A DNA stretch of 64,000 bases, taken from positions 1 to 64,000 of the forward strand of contig NZ_JBHYGG010000001.1 of NCBI RefSeq assembly GCF_051859125.1. The letters are read 5' to 3'. Below are positions 25,030 through 33,015 of the stretch, in pieces (positions within the stretch are counted from its first letter, which is position 1; every line of letters begins with the position of its first letter). This DNA comes from Gemmata sp051859125. GTDB taxonomy: Bacteria; Planctomycetota; Planctomycetia; Gemmatales; Gemmataceae. The position numbers and the translations under genes are program-made. The notes below the pieces were generated by a model. That model searched no databases. It worked only from the letters and a program-made list of their open reading frames with translations, and was not told the origin of the DNA.

Positions 25030-25525
25030 GGTGAATCTCCTTGTTGCCGCGTCTCGATACTCTCGAACGCGGCCGGGGCGGTAAGTTGCGCCCCTTACTC
25101 CTGGATGTACCGGCCGCGGCGGTCACTCTTGCGAGAATCCTCAAGCCGTTACACTTTGTTCCGGCCCGGTGGCACACCCCACTTCCGGAACCATCCTGAA
25201 CACCGGAATCAACACACTTGTCCGGAATGACAAACGTGAGTGTTTCCCGTGCCGCAGGGGTGCAATGACGCGACTCGCGTACCTGTTGGCATTTACGTCG
25301 AGTGAGCGGCCATGCTACCCGGGGGAAAGGTATGCACGCGGCGCGCCGAAAGTCCGGAACCATTCGCGGACCACGCTCAGGGTTTCGACACGGGAGGTAT
25401 GTGGCCGCGTCGCGAAGCGAAGGAGCCGGTCACTGTGACGCCGGGCCGGTGCGAGTCCCACCGGCCCGGCGTCACAGTGACCGGATACGGAAGAGGTCCC
25501 AGGTACCGGCGATTCGGGATCACGC
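25030..25525. other. Non-coding gap
   Basis: No believable gene. Besides the hairpin at 25426-25484 it holds several TCCGGAA-type words near 25190, 25205, 25220 and 25353, similar to words in the gap after the RT gene. The upstream region of the Gly/Tyr-rich gene should contain its promoter, but I cannot place it. Confidence 0.5.
25426..25484 (-). terminator. Perfect 26-bp hairpin after ABC-F gene
   Basis: Arms 25426-25451 and 25459-25484 pair perfectly over 26 bp with a 7-nt loop (CGAGTCC). It lies 41 nt past the ABC-F stop. There is no T-tract in either direction. It could be a terminator, an mRNA-protecting structure or a dispersed repeat. Confidence 0.55.
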
Positions 25526-27313
25526 TTACTCCAGGCTCTCGATCTCGGCGTTCAACTCGACCCACCGCTCCTCGGCCGGGTCGATCTGGAGCGTGAGGTC
25601 GTCGACCTCGTTCTGGAGCCGCTCCGCCTCGGAGGGGTCGTTCGTCTTCGCGAGCGCCGTGGTCAGCCCGCGGCGCTGCTCGTCGAGCTGGGCGATGGTC
25701 CGCTCCAGCGCCTTCAGTTCCTTGCGGAGTTCCTTCTCGGTCCTCTGCGGGCCGCGGGCCGACGGCCGGGCCTTCGCGACCTCGTCTGGGAGCCGGGTCC
25801 GGGTCGCGGCCTGCTCGCGCTCGCCGGCCTCGATCTCCTTGTTGACCCGGTAGACGTAGTCCTCGTACTTCCCGGTGTAGTTGAGCACCTTCCCCTCGCG
25901 GACCTCGACGATGCACGTCGCGACGCGGGTCGTGAAGTGCCGGTCGTGGCTCGTGAAGACGACCGTGCCCTGGTACTCCCGGAGCGCGTCCACGAGCGCG
26001 TCCACGGTGTCCACGTCGAGGTGGTTCCCGGGTTCGTCGAGGATCAGCACGTTGGAGTCGCTCAGGAGCAGCCCCGCGAGGCACAGCCGGGCGCGCTCGC
26101 CGCCGGAGAGGATCGAGACCGGCTTCTTGACGTCCGACCCGCGGAACAGCAGCGACCCGGCGACCTCCAGGATGTCCTGCTCCTTCTTGCCGAACGCGGC
26201 CACGTCGCGGAGGTGGTCCACGACCGTCTTCTTCTCGGGCAGGCTGGTGTAGACGTGCTGGGCGTACACCCCGACCTTGCACCCGTGGCCCCACCGGACC
26301 TCGCCGGCGAGCGGCTTGAGCGAGTCCACGAGGGTGCGGAGGAACGTCGTCTTCCCCTGGCCGTTGTCGCCGACGACCGCGGCCCGCGACCCGTGCTCGA
26401 TCTCCAGTTGCACGCCGGCCGCCACGGCCCGGTCCGGGTACCCGATCGTGAGGTCGCGGCACCGCAGCGCGGTCCCCTTGCGGGGCTCGACCCGGGGCGG
26501 GCGGATCGTCGGAACGGGCTCGTCGCCGGACACCTCGGCGAGTTCGAGCTTCTCCAGCGCCTTGGCCTTCGACTGCGCGAGGCCGGCCGTGGAAGCGCGG
26601 GCCTTGTTCCGGGCGATGAAGTCCTCCAGGTGCTTCCGCTTGGCAAGCACGGCGGCGTTCGACCGCTGCTCCCGCTCGCGGTTCTCCTTCTGGAAGTCGA
26701 GGAACGCGTCGACCTTCCCGGGGAACGACGTAAGCTTGCCGCGGGACAGGCACAGGGTGTGCGTGCAGGTGGCGTTCAGGAACGTCCGGTCGTGCGACAC
26801 GATGAGGCACGCCGCGCGGAACTCGCGGAGGAAGTGCTCGAGGAGGATCTGGGTCCGCAGGTCGAGGAAGTTGGTGGGCTCGTCGAGGACCAGCAGGTTC
26901 GGCTCGTGGAGGAGCAGGGCGGCGAGCTTGAGGCGGGTCTGCCACCCGCCGGACAGCTTGGCGACGGGGCCGTCGAGGTACGAGCCCTTGATTTCGAACT
27001 GGCCGGCGACCTCGCCGCACTTCCAGTCCGGTTGCCCGCTGTCCCGCATCAGGAACTCGAGGGACGTCTCGCCGGGGAGGAACGGGTCGTGCTGCCGCAG
27101 GTAGCCGACGCGGAGGCTCGGGTGGAGCGAGACCTCGCCGCTGTCGAGTTCCTCCTCGCCCAGGATGATGCGGAGGGTGGTGCTCTTGCCGGCCCCGTTG
27201 CGGCCGATGAACCCGACCTTGGTGTTGTCGCTGATGGTCGCCTCGGCCCCGTCGAGCAGGACCTGGTCGCCGTAGTGCTTGGACGCTCGCGTGAGCTGGA
27301 TCAGACTGGCCAT
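25526..27313 (-). CDS. ABC-F family ATPase
   Basis: The product is 595 residues with two ABC domains and no membrane part. Domain 1 has Walker A GRNGAGKS at 37-44, signature LSGGWQTRLKLA and Walker B LLVLDEPTNFLD. Domain 2 has GDNGQGKTT, LSGGERARLCLA and VLILDEPGNHLD. A charged linker lies between them and a coiled C-terminal tail (about residues 520-595) follows. ABC-F proteins bind ribosomes and adjust translation or give antibiotic resistance. The C-terminal coiled tail suggests a Uup/YdiF-like member, not a resistance type. It is a single-gene unit. Confidence 0.92.
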   Translation of the reverse strand: MASLIQLTRASKHYGDQVLLDGAEATISDNTKVGFIGRNGAGKSTTLRIILGEEELDSGEVSLHPSLRVGYLRQHDPFLPGETSLEFLMRDSGQPDWKCGEVAGQFEIKGSYLDGPVAKLSGGWQTRLKLAALLLHEPNLLVLDEPTNFLDLRTQILLEHFLREFRAACLIVSHDRTFLNATCTHTLCLSRGKLTSFPGKVDAFLDFQKENREREQRSNAAVLAKRKHLEDFIARNKARASTAGLAQSKAKALEKLELAEVSGDEPVPTIRPPRVEPRKGTALRCRDLTIGYPDRAVAAGVQLEIEHGSRAAVVGDNGQGKTTFLRTLVDSLKPLAGEVRWGHGCKVGVYAQHVYTSLPEKKTVVDHLRDVAAFGKKEQDILEVAGSLLFRGSDVKKPVSILSGGERARLCLAGLLLSDSNVLILDEPGNHLDVDTVDALVDALREYQGTVVFTSHDRHFTTRVATCIVEVREGKVLNYTGKYEDYVYRVNKEIEAGEREQAATRTRLPDEVAKARPSARGPQRTEKELRKELKALERTIAQLDEQRRGLTTALAKTNDPSEAERLQNEVDDLTLQIDPAEERWVELNAEIESLE

Positions 27314-27634
27314 CGGTGCGGGGAACCCTCGGGGAACCGTGTGTAAGGGGTCATTGTATCCGCCCGGCCCCGGCGGCTCGTGTCGGTACGAAGAAGGCGG
27401 GATTGGGCGGGGCGGGGACCGGCCCCGACGGGTACCCGCGGGGCCGGCGACCGCGTCAGCCGGATGATGCCGGATCGCGTGGATCAGTTGCTCATGGTGG
27501 GGCAGGCATTCTTGCCTGCCTCCGAAGGCGTCCGGAGGCAGGCAAGAATGCCTGCCCCACCAACAAAGAAACGAATCCCTGCGATTCGGGATGAGACGCT
27601 CACGGCAACGACGACGGTCACCCGGCCGATCGGC
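27314..27634. other. Gap with REPIN-like element
   Basis: Apart from the inverted repeat at 27495-27562 this stretch shows GC-rich text and no believable gene. It lies upstream of the ABC-F start and downstream of the amidase stop. Confidence 0.5.
27495..27562. repeat. REPIN-like 30-bp inverted repeat
   Basis: Arms 27495-27524 and 27533-27562 are perfect inverted copies of 30 bp with an 8-nt loop. Each arm carries its own 8-bp hairpin (GGCAGGCA-ttct-TGCCTGCC and its complement). The outer ends TGGTGGGGC/GCCCCACCA resemble the end of the element at position 1-48. A pair of small palindromes in head-to-head order is the REPIN layout. Confidence 0.75.
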
Positions 27635-28513
27635 TCAGTCCGCGACGCGCTTCGTCACGCCCGCGTAGGCATCGATGCGGCGGTCGCGGAAGAACGGCCA
27701 GTTCCGCCGCACGTCCTCCATGTGCTTGCGCGAGCACGTCACCACGAGGACCTCTTCCTTGTCGTGGCTCGCCTTGGCGACCACGCGGCCGAACGGGTCG
27801 CTGACGAACGACCCGCCCCAGAACTCCAGCCCCTCGCCGACGATGACCTCGTGGCCGACGCGGTTCACCCCGCACACGTAGGTGCCGTTGGCGATCGCGT
27901 GGCCCCGCATGCTCGTCTCCCAGGCCGAGTGCTGCGCCTCGCCGAACTCGGCCTTCTCCCGCGGGTGCCAGCCGATCGCGGTCGGGTAGAAGATCACCTC
28001 GGCCCCCTGGAGCGCCGTGAGCCGGGCGGCCTCGGGGTACCACTGGTCCCAGCACACGAGCGTGCCGACCTTCGCCGCCGGGGTGGCGAACACCTTGAAC
28101 CCGAGGTCGCCGGGGGTGAAGTAGAACTTTTCGAGGAACAGCGGGTCGTCCGGGATGTGCATCTTGCGGTAGATGCCCATCAGCTCGCCCTTCGCGCTGT
28201 GGACCGTGGCGGTGTTGTGGTACACGCCGGCCATCCGCTTCTCGAACAGCGAGCCGACGACGACGACGCTGTTTTTCTTCGCCGCCGCCGCGAGCCGCTC
28301 CTCGCTCGGGCCGGGGATCGGCTCGGCGAGGTCGAACAGCGCGACGTCTTCCTGCTGGCAGAAGTAGTACCCGGTGAACAGCTCGGGCAGGCACACGACC
28401 TGCGCCCCCCGCTTCGCGGCCTCGGCGATCGCGGCCTCGGCGTTCGCGAGGTTCGCCTCGCGGTCCGGGGCGATCTTCATCTGCACGGCCGCGATGGTGA
28501 ACGCATCAGACAT
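27635..28513 (-). CDS. aguB: Carbon-nitrogen hydrolase, N-carbamoylputrescine amidase type
   Basis: The product is 292 residues. The nitrilase triad is visible as E44 (CLPELFTGYYF), K117 (YRKMHIPDDP) and C154 (LVCWDQWYPEAARL). The sequence around the Cys and the PDDPLFLEKFYFTPGD stretch are typical of AguB, which turns N-carbamoylputrescine into putrescine. The usual partner, agmatine deiminase (aguA), is not next to it. The gene is divergent from acetyl-CoA synthetase with a 113-nt shared upstream region. The gene name is a strong guess from motifs. Confidence 0.88.
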   Translation of the reverse strand: MSDAFTIAAVQMKIAPDREANLANAEAAIAEAAKRGAQVVCLPELFTGYYFCQQEDVALFDLAEPIPGPSEERLAAAAKKNSVVVVGSLFEKRMAGVYHNTATVHSAKGELMGIYRKMHIPDDPLFLEKFYFTPGDLGFKVFATPAAKVGTLVCWDQWYPEAARLTALQGAEVIFYPTAIGWHPREKAEFGEAQHSAWETSMRGHAIANGTYVCGVNRVGHEVIVGEGLEFWGGSFVSDPFGRVVAKASHDKEEVLVVTCSRKHMEDVRRNWPFFRDRRIDAYAGVTKRVAD

Positions 28514-28626
28514 GGTTCTTCGTTCGTGGGTAGTTGGTCGATGGTCGTTGGTTCCCCGCCGGCAGTATGTTATACCAAGCGGTGAATTCCACCGACCTAC
28601 CTCACCCAACGACCACGATCTCCGCC

Positions 28627-30579
28627 ATGTCGAGCGACAACAACATCACCAGTGTGCTGAAGGAAACCCGCGTGTTCCCGCCCTCGGCGGCGTTCGTTGC
28701 GGCCGCGCACGTCGACGCGAAGGAGCGGGACCGGCTCGCCGCGTGGGCGGAGGCCGACCCCGACGCCTTCTGGGCCGAGCAGGCCGGGTCGCTCCACTGG
28801 TTCAAGAAGTGGTCGCAGGTGCTCGACTGGGGCAACGCCCCGCACGCGAAGTGGTTCGTCGGCGGCCAGATCAACGCGAGCTACAACTGTCTCGACCGGC
28901 ACCTCGCCGGGCCGCGGAAGAACAAGGCCGCGATCGTGTTCGAGGGCGAGCCCGGCGACAGCCGCACGCTGACGTACCAGGACCTCCACCGCGAGGTGTG
29001 CAAGTTCGCGAACGTCCTCAAGACGCTCGGCGTGGGGAAGGGCGACCGCGTCACGATCTACATGCCGATGGTGCCCGAGGCCGCGGTCGCGATGCTCGCG
29101 TGCGCCCGCATCGGGGCGATGCACTCGGTCGTGTTCGGCGGGTTCTCGGCCGACGCCGTCGCCGACCGCAACAACGACGCGCAGAGCAAGCTCGTCATCA
29201 CCGCCGACGGCGGCTGGCGGCGCGGCAAGGTGGTGCCGCTGAAGGCGAACGTGGACGCGGCGCTGGCGAAGTCGCCCACCGTCGAGAAGTGCGTCGTCCT
29301 GAACCGGTGCAACACCGCCGTCGAAATGAAGGCGGGCCGCGACGTGTGGTGGCACGACCTGATGGCGGCCGCGAGCGCCGACTGCCCGGCCGAGCCGCTC
29401 GACAGCGAGCACCCACTGTTCATCCTCTACACGTCCGGCAGCACCGGGAAGCCGAAGGGCGTGCTGCACACCACCGGCGGCTACCTCCTCGGCACGGCGC
29501 TCACGCACAAGTGGGTGTTCGACATCAAGGAGGACGACGTTTACTGGTGCACGGCCGACGTCGGGTGGATCACCGGCCACAGCTACATCGTGTACGGCCC
29601 GCTGTGCAACGGCAGCACGGTCGTGATGTACGAGGGCGCGCCGAACCAGCCGAAGGAGGACCGGTTCTGGGAGGTGATCGAGAAGTACAAGGTCACCGTG
29701 TTCTACACCGCCCCGACGGCGATCCGGGCGTTCATCAAGTGGGGCGACCAGCACCCGAAGGGGCACGACCTGTCGTCGCTGCGGCTGCTGGGCAGCGTCG
29801 GCGAGCCGATCAACCCCGAGGCGTGGATGTGGTACCACACGGTCATCGGCGGCGGCCGGTGCCCGATCGTCGACACGTGGTGGCAGACCGAGACCGGCGC
29901 GATCATGATCGCCCCGCTCCCCGGGGCCGTTCCCACCAAGCCGGGCAGCGCGACGAAGCCGCTCCCCGGCATCGCGGCCGAGGTCGTGGACAAGTCGGGC
30001 AACCCGGTCCCCGCGAACGCCGGCGGGTTCCTCGTCGTGAAGCGGCCGTGGCCGAGCATGATGCGCACCATCTACGGCGACGACGACCGGTACAAGGCGA
30101 CGTACTGGAGCAACTACCCGGGCGTGTACTTCACCGCCGACGGCGCGCGGGTCGACGGCGACGGCTACATCTGGGTCATGGGCCGCGTGGACGACGTGCT
30201 GAACGTGAGCGGGCACCGGCTCAGCACGATGGAGGTCGAGAGCGCGCTGGTGAACCACCCGAAGGTCGCCGAGGCGGCGGTGGTCGGCAAGCCCGACGAC
30301 CTGAAGGGCGAGGGGATCGTCTGCTTCGTGACGCTGAAGGAGGGGAACGACCCGACGGACGCGCTCAAGGCCGAGTTGAAGGCGCACGTCGTGTCGAACA
30401 TCGGCGCGCTGGCCCGCCCGGACGACATCAAGTTCACGCCCACGCTCCCGAAGACGCGGAGCGGGAAGATCATGCGGCGCTTCCTCCGCGACGTGGCCGC
30501 CGGCCGCCAATCCACCGGCGACGCGACGACCCTGGAGGACTTCACGGTCCTCGCCAAGCTCCGCGAAGACGAGGAGTGA
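28627..30579 (+). CDS. acs: Acetyl-CoA synthetase
   Basis: The product is 650 residues, the expected length. It activates acetate to acetyl-CoA through acetyl-AMP in the cytoplasm. Motifs: the AMP-binding loop YTSGSTGKPKG at 268-278, the WWQTETG motif, and TRSGKIMRR with the catalytic lysine K614, the residue acetylated in known enzymes. The N-terminal ACS domain and the VDDVLNVSGHRLST hinge are present. The start ATG 28627 fits the family. Confidence 0.96.
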   Translation: MSSDNNITSVLKETRVFPPSAAFVAAAHVDAKERDRLAAWAEADPDAFWAEQAGSLHWFKKWSQVLDWGNAPHAKWFVGGQINASYNCLDRHLAGPRKNKAAIVFEGEPGDSRTLTYQDLHREVCKFANVLKTLGVGKGDRVTIYMPMVPEAAVAMLACARIGAMHSVVFGGFSADAVADRNNDAQSKLVITADGGWRRGKVVPLKANVDAALAKSPTVEKCVVLNRCNTAVEMKAGRDVWWHDLMAAASADCPAEPLDSEHPLFILYTSGSTGKPKGVLHTTGGYLLGTALTHKWVFDIKEDDVYWCTADVGWITGHSYIVYGPLCNGSTVVMYEGAPNQPKEDRFWEVIEKYKVTVFYTAPTAIRAFIKWGDQHPKGHDLSSLRLLGSVGEPINPEAWMWYHTVIGGGRCPIVDTWWQTETGAIMIAPLPGAVPTKPGSATKPLPGIAAEVVDKSGNPVPANAGGFLVVKRPWPSMMRTIYGDDDRYKATYWSNYPGVYFTADGARVDGDGYIWVMGRVDDVLNVSGHRLSTMEVESALVNHPKVAEAAVVGKPDDLKGEGIVCFVTLKEGNDPTDALKAELKAHVVSNIGALARPDDIKFTPTLPKTRSGKIMRRFLRDVAAGRQSTGDATTLEDFTVLAKLREDEE

Positions 30580-30623
30580 CCGCGGGGAGCATGAGAGTTG
30601 CGTGGCGGCGGCGTGCGCCGCCG

Positions 30624-31352
30624 TCACGCGATCCCGAGGATCCGACACGCCTCCTGGTAACTCGATTCGAGTGGGAGCATCACGCGAAGGTCCGGGGTCA
30701 ACCAAATCGGGAGCGTCGGTAACGGTTGGCCCAGGGTCATCGGGTAGAACCAGGCGTCGAGCAGCGTGCGGTGTTTGGGCAACCGACGGGTGCGGAGCGT
30801 GACCGCGTACAGGTGCGGTGGAGTCGGGGCCAGCGCCGGGTCGTTGCGGCCGAGCAACGTCAACAACTCGGCGTAAAGGTTAGCCTGCCGCACGGTCACC
30901 AGATCGACCAGCGACACGCACACGCCCTGCTGCAACAAAGACGCAACCTTGCCGACGAAGACTTCGCGAGTGTTCGGCCGGTCCTTGTTCGCCGGGCTAA
31001 CGATCTCGATGGCCGCGACGAGTTGCCGGCCGCGCTCCGTGTCGTAGATGCGGACCTCGTACTCGTCTTGGTCGGACAGTTCGGCTTCGACCGTGAGCGT
31101 CGGGGACAGTGCGGCGAGCGTCGCGGGGCTTCCACGGGGATCGGGAACGGCGTCCGGGTCGCGCGAGTCGAGGTCGTAGCCGCCCACGTCCACCTCGAAG
31201 GCGGAACCGAGGTGGACTTTCGGTGCGGCCCGGAACCCGGCCGGCAGGATGGTCGTCAGGTCCCGGACGATCTCGCCCGGCCACTGACCGTGGACTTCGT
31301 CCCACGAGTGCGTGTCGTTAACGGGTGAACGGAAGTGGTCGCGGAGTGGCAT
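30624..31352 (-). CDS. DUF4058 family protein
   Basis: The product is 242 residues and matches my knowledge of the DUF4058 family, common in cyanobacteria and planctomycetes: opening FRSPVNDTHSWDEVHGQWPGEI, central EVRIYDTERGRQLVAAIEIVSPANKDRP, and LLQQGVCVSLVDLVTV. The IEIVSPANK segment recalls the core of PD-(D/E)xK-like folds, but the set of catalytic residues is not secure, so function is unknown. It is convergent with acs and stands alone. Confidence 0.75.
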   Translation of the reverse strand: MPLRDHFRSPVNDTHSWDEVHGQWPGEIVRDLTTILPAGFRAAPKVHLGSAFEVDVGGYDLDSRDPDAVPDPRGSPATLAALSPTLTVEAELSDQDEYEVRIYDTERGRQLVAAIEIVSPANKDRPNTREVFVGKVASLLQQGVCVSLVDLVTVRQANLYAELLTLLGRNDPALAPTPPHLYAVTLRTRRLPKHRTLLDAWFYPMTLGQPLPTLPIWLTPDLRVMLPLESSYQEACRILGIA

Positions 31353-31418
31353 CGTTCATCCTCCGCGAAGATTGTATCACAGCGCGGGAACGCACTCACC
31401 TGTAACGAGATCGTCCCC

Positions 31419-32369
31419 TCACTTCGCTTGTTCGCGCCAGCGGCGGCACAGGTCGCTGGCGGCGGCCGGCCACGTCGGGAACTGGAACGTGAAGCCCGAT
31501 TCCACGAGGCGCGTCGGCACCACGCGGCGGCTCTTCAGCACGAGTTCCGACTCGGTCCGCATTGCCCACGCGCCGAGTTCGAGCATCCACCGCGACGCGG
31601 GGAGCCCGAACCGCGTGCCCCACGCCCGGCGGAGCTCGCGCATGAACTCGGCGTTCGGCAGCGGCTCCGGGGCCGACAGGTTCACCGGGCCGCTCAGGTC
31701 ACTCGCGATCAGCCACTCCACGGCGCGAATGAAGTCGAGGTCGTGGACCCACGACACGAACTGCCGCCCGTCGCCGGAGGGGCCGCCGAGACCGCGGCGC
31801 ACGAGCCACAGCAGCGTGTCGAACACCCCGCCGCGGTCCGGGCTCATCGTCATCGCCGACCGGATCGCGACCTTCCGGGTGCGCGGCGTCTCGGCGGCAT
31901 CGAACGCGGCTTCCCAGGCGGTCGCTACGTCGGTGCTGAACCGCCAGGTGTCCGGGGCGTCCCGTTCGCTCCCGCCGATCACGCCGGTGCGTTCGTCGTT
32001 CGGCGCGTCGTAGCGGTGGGCGTAGATGGTCGCGGTGCTCGCCTGGAGCCACACCCGCGGCGGCGTCCGAGCGGAGCGAACCCCCTCGCCGACCACCTGC
32101 GTCGAGACCCCGCGCGACGCCTTGATCTCGCGGCGGTTCGCGGGCGAGTACCGGCAGTTCACGTTGCGGCCGGCGAGGTTGATGACGACGTCGGCCCCGT
32201 CGAGTTCCGCGGCCCAGGGGCCGAGCGTTCGCGCGTCCCACGCTGCGACGCGCCACGGCACAGCGGCGGGCGTGCGGCTGAGAACGACGACCTCGTGGCG
32301 GTTCGCGTGGAAGTGGCGAGCCAGGATCGTGCCGACCTGACCCGAGCCGCCGGGAATGACAACCTTCAT
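31419..32369 (-). CDS. NAD-dependent epimerase, TIGR01777/YfcH type
   Basis: The product is 316 residues. A Rossmann nucleotide loop GGSGQVGTILARHF opens the protein, followed by DVVINLAGRNVNCRYSPANR, a hallmark of this subfamily. The C-terminal DUF1731-like part ends with a PTRLVESGFTFQFPTW segment. Members are extended short-chain dehydrogenases without a firmly known substrate. The start ATG 32369 is right before the Rossmann strand. It is a single gene. Confidence 0.85.
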   Translation of the reverse strand: MKVVIPGGSGQVGTILARHFHANRHEVVVLSRTPAAVPWRVAAWDARTLGPWAAELDGADVVINLAGRNVNCRYSPANRREIKASRGVSTQVVGEGVRSARTPPRVWLQASTATIYAHRYDAPNDERTGVIGGSERDAPDTWRFSTDVATAWEAAFDAAETPRTRKVAIRSAMTMSPDRGGVFDTLLWLVRRGLGGPSGDGRQFVSWVHDLDFIRAVEWLIASDLSGPVNLSAPEPLPNAEFMRELRRAWGTRFGLPASRWMLELGAWAMRTESELVLKSRRVVPTRLVESGFTFQFPTWPAAASDLCRRWREQAK

Positions 32370-32442
32370 TGCGGTTCCCTCGTATGTCGAGGGTACAACC
32401 GTAATTCCAGGGCACCCGCAACGGTCATCGTAAGTTGGCGGT

Positions 32443-32937
32443 TTAGAACGCGAAGCCGTCATCAGGCGGTTCAGCGGAATACGACGGGCGACCAGGTAGA
32501 GTTGGTGACGGGTCATCCCAAAGGTGAGAGTTCGGAAGGTCACCGAGTTGGATGAACTCAATCACCAACTCAATCGCCTCCTCCGGCGGCATTAGTTCAG
32601 CTGCCTCAAACCACTGTGGAATTCCGAAGGCTACGAACTCGCGTCGGGCGGAGGCGCGCGGGCTTCGTGGTAAAGCCCGCCAAATAGGCCGCAACTGTCC
32701 TTTTGGAGAATCGGGTGGTGGTGAGATGGAGACGGTGGCGAGGTCTCCTCCAAGCCCGAGGTAGACCAGCCAGCCTGAGGGTAACCGCATTTCGACTACA
32801 CGATCGCATGAATGAGAGTCGTACTGTTTGAGAACCTGCTTTACCTGATTGAGGGATTCAAGAGCAACCGGCTGAGGGGGTGACGGAAGCTCGGTGTCAG
32901 TCACCCAGCACAAGAGTTTGGAAGCTGACGCGTCCAC
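32443..32937 (-). CDS. Orphan Imm1-like immunity protein (tentative)
   Basis: The product is 164 residues. The pattern WLVYLGLGGDLATVSIS in the middle and LMPPEEAIELVIEFIQLGDLP-x4-W at the end resembles Imm1-type immunity proteins of contact-dependent toxin systems. No toxin gene is next to it. The base composition is visibly lower in GC than the neighbours and codon use differs, a sign of transfer. The start is a GTG at 32937, in the best open frame. The family assignment is by eye only. Confidence 0.5.
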   Translation of the reverse strand: MDASASKLLCWVTDTELPSPPQPVALESLNQVKQVLKQYDSHSCDRVVEMRLPSGWLVYLGLGGDLATVSISPPPDSPKGQLRPIWRALPRSPRASARREFVAFGIPQWFEAAELMPPEEAIELVIEFIQLGDLPNSHLWDDPSPTLPGRPSYSAEPPDDGFAF

Positions 32938-33015
32938 CGTGGATCACCTCGCTTGTAAGTCAACCTCGCGGTGTTCGACGGCCCTGGAGGTGGAACTCAA
33001 ACCTTGCCGGGCGTA

